Position numbers and translations under genes: made by a program
The notes under the pieces: generated by a model
Told to the model about the DNA's origin: nothing
The model's database searches: none
What the model saw: only the letters and a program-made list of their open reading frames with translations
In this document: piece after piece, positions 62,997 to 64,000 of the stretch
How positions within the stretch are numbered: position 1 is the stretch's first letter
Layout: every line of letters starts with the position of its first letter
DNA from: Alphaproteobacteria bacterium
GTDB taxonomy: Bacteria; Pseudomonadota; Alphaproteobacteria; Bin95
Direction: 5' to 3'
Length of the DNA: 64,000 nt
NCBI GenBank assembly: GCA_022822125.1
Contig: JAJECF010000002.1
Location: 47,928-111,927 of the forward strand

Positions 62997-64000
62997 CCCT
63001 GGCGCTGCTGTCCGATCTCGGCGGCACGAATATCCGTTTCGCAGTGAGCCGGGACGGCGAACCGCCCGAAGCCCTGGCTGTCGTCGTCGCCGACGATTTC
63101 CCCTCTTTCGAGGATGCGGCGCGGCGCTATCTCGGCGAAACGATGGTGGACCTGGTAGCCATGGCGGTGGCCGGGCCGGTGGCGGACGGCCGCGCGGTCA
63201 TGACCAACCGCGACTGGACCATAGATGCCGCCGCCATTGCCGAAGCCCTGGGCGTCGAACGGGTTCATCTTCTCAACGACTTCGAAGCCCAGGCCCTGTC
63301 TCTGCCTGCTCTCGGGGCGCATGACTTCTCGCCGATAGGCGCAACTTTCGAGCCCGAGACGCGCGCGCCGAAGGTCATGCTCGGCCCCGGCACCGGCTTC
63401 GGCGCGGCCGCGCTGTTGCCGGAGCCCGGCGGCGGGTGGCGAGCGGTTTGCGGCGAGGCCGGGCATATGACGCTTGCGGCGGCGAACGAAGCCGAAGCCG
63501 TGCTGCTGGCCGGAATCCGCCAGGAGTTCGGCCATGTATCGGTGGAGCGGATCGTATCCGGCGCGGGGCTGGCGCTGCTCTACCGCACCATCTCCGGCAA
63601 CCGGAAGCCCGCGCCCGAACCGGCGGAGGTCACGGCGCGCGCCGCAGGGGGCGAGCCGCTGGCCGTCGCGGCCGTCGGCCATTTCATCCGCTTCCTGGCG
63701 ATGGCGGCCTCCGATCTTGCGCTTGTCTTCACCGCGAAGGGAGGCGTCTATCTCTCAGGCGGCATCCTACCCCGCCTCGGCGCACGCTTCGACCGCGCAG
63801 CCTATCTCGACCGGTTCGCGGACAAAGGCAGATTCAGGGCGTTTCTCCAAGCCATTCCGAGCGCAATCGTCACCCATCCGGCGCCGGCGCTTGTCGGGCT
63901 GGTCGCGGGGGCCCGCCGGCGGCCGCGGCCCGCGGGCGGGTACCCGGCACATAGGGTGCCCGGTGAAGACAACCCCCGGACGGTCGGTCGGCGGGGACCC
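62993..64000 (+). CDS. glk: Glucokinase (open at the right edge, at least 336 codons)
   Basis: ATP-dependent glucokinase. The phosphate-binding motif LSDLGGTNIRFAV begins at residue 6, GPGTGFGAAAL and GEAGHMTL follow in the middle, and VYLSGGILPRL near the C-terminus. The family core ends near VTHPAPALVGLVAGA at about codon 309; the frame then continues in an arginine/proline-rich tail to the window edge without a stop. It overlaps the otsA stop as ATGA, and would rephosphorylate glucose released by the GH15 enzyme. Confidence 0.9.
   Translation, partial: MTLALLSDLGGTNIRFAVSRDGEPPEALAVVVADDFPSFEDAARRYLGETMVDLVAMAVAGPVADGRAVMTNRDWTIDAAAIAEALGVERVHLLNDFEAQALSLPALGAHDFSPIGATFEPETRAPKVMLGPGTGFGAAALLPEPGGGWRAVCGEAGHMTLAAANEAEAVLLAGIRQEFGHVSVERIVSGAGLALLYRTISGNRKPAPEPAEVTARAAGGEPLAVAAVGHFIRFLAMAASDLALVFTAKGGVYLSGGILPRLGARFDRAAYLDRFADKGRFRAFLQAIPSAIVTHPAPALVGLVAGARRRPRPAGGYPAHRVPGEDNPRTVGRRGP

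Noticed and set aside
1..64000. CRISPR arrays, insertion sequences, prophage
   Set aside because: No regularly spaced direct repeats, transposase, integrase or phage structural gene was seen on either strand.

Overview
This 64 kb window is a GC-rich, densely packed chromosomal segment of an alphaproteobacterium. The class call rests on gene order: tig-clpP-clpX-lon-hup-tRNA-Val ... tRNA-Asp-nuoABCDEF is a typical alphaproteobacterial arrangement. Two TfdA/TauD-type dioxygenases, a TRAP transporter, a CaiB/BaiF transferase, an ELM1-family protein and a cysteine-free L31 fit the same class. I cannot place it more finely; a free-living or host-associated heterotroph of Rhodospirillales type is a guess. 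No CRISPR array, integrase, transposase, phage gene or rRNA is visible.

Left part (1-18.6 kb, all on the minus strand, read right to left): an AceE/transketolase-like E1 enzyme, tRNA-Leu, trigger factor, ClpP, ClpX, Lon, HU, tRNA-Val, then a four-gene carbohydrate-type ABC importer, tRNA-Asp and the NADH dehydrogenase genes nuoA-F, with the nuoG start at the left edge. The importer sits between two tRNA genes that are normally close together.

Middle part (18.7-35 kb): a dioxygenase translationally coupled to an MFS carrier, HspQ, a CoA transferase and MnmA; then a minus-strand run of amidase, short-chain dehydrogenase, two uncharacterised AT-rich genes and an enoyl-CoA hydratase. The two AT-rich genes (25.86-27.48 kb) are the clearest foreign island; one has motifs reminiscent of the uracil-DNA glycosylase fold and the other I do not recognise. 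The convergent gap between mnmA and the hydratase holds a near-consensus sigma-70 promoter that points at no known gene. Next come an AstE-like hydrolase/DUF502/IMPase operon, a hydroxyacid dehydrogenase, and a TenA-ferredoxin-cysteine desulfurase cluster.

Right part (35-64 kb): a Memo-AMMECR1 fusion divergent from its radical-SAM partner AmrS; a dctPQM TRAP operon with a strong intercistronic hairpin; polyprenyl synthase, DUF2007, a TrmN6-like methyltransferase, RidA and ELM1; a Na+/amino-acid symporter opposite a second dioxygenase; a YhaO/YhaN-type nuclease-ATPase pair; a membrane LytTR regulator divergent from DUF2141 plus a Tat-exported carotenoid oxygenase; an omega-aminotransferase; an ABC exporter divergent from rpmE; and a tightly coupled run of N-formylglutamate amidohydrolase, OtsB, GH15, OtsA and glucokinase that could make, break and recycle trehalose. 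Most metabolic assignments are family-level; substrates are not readable from sequence.
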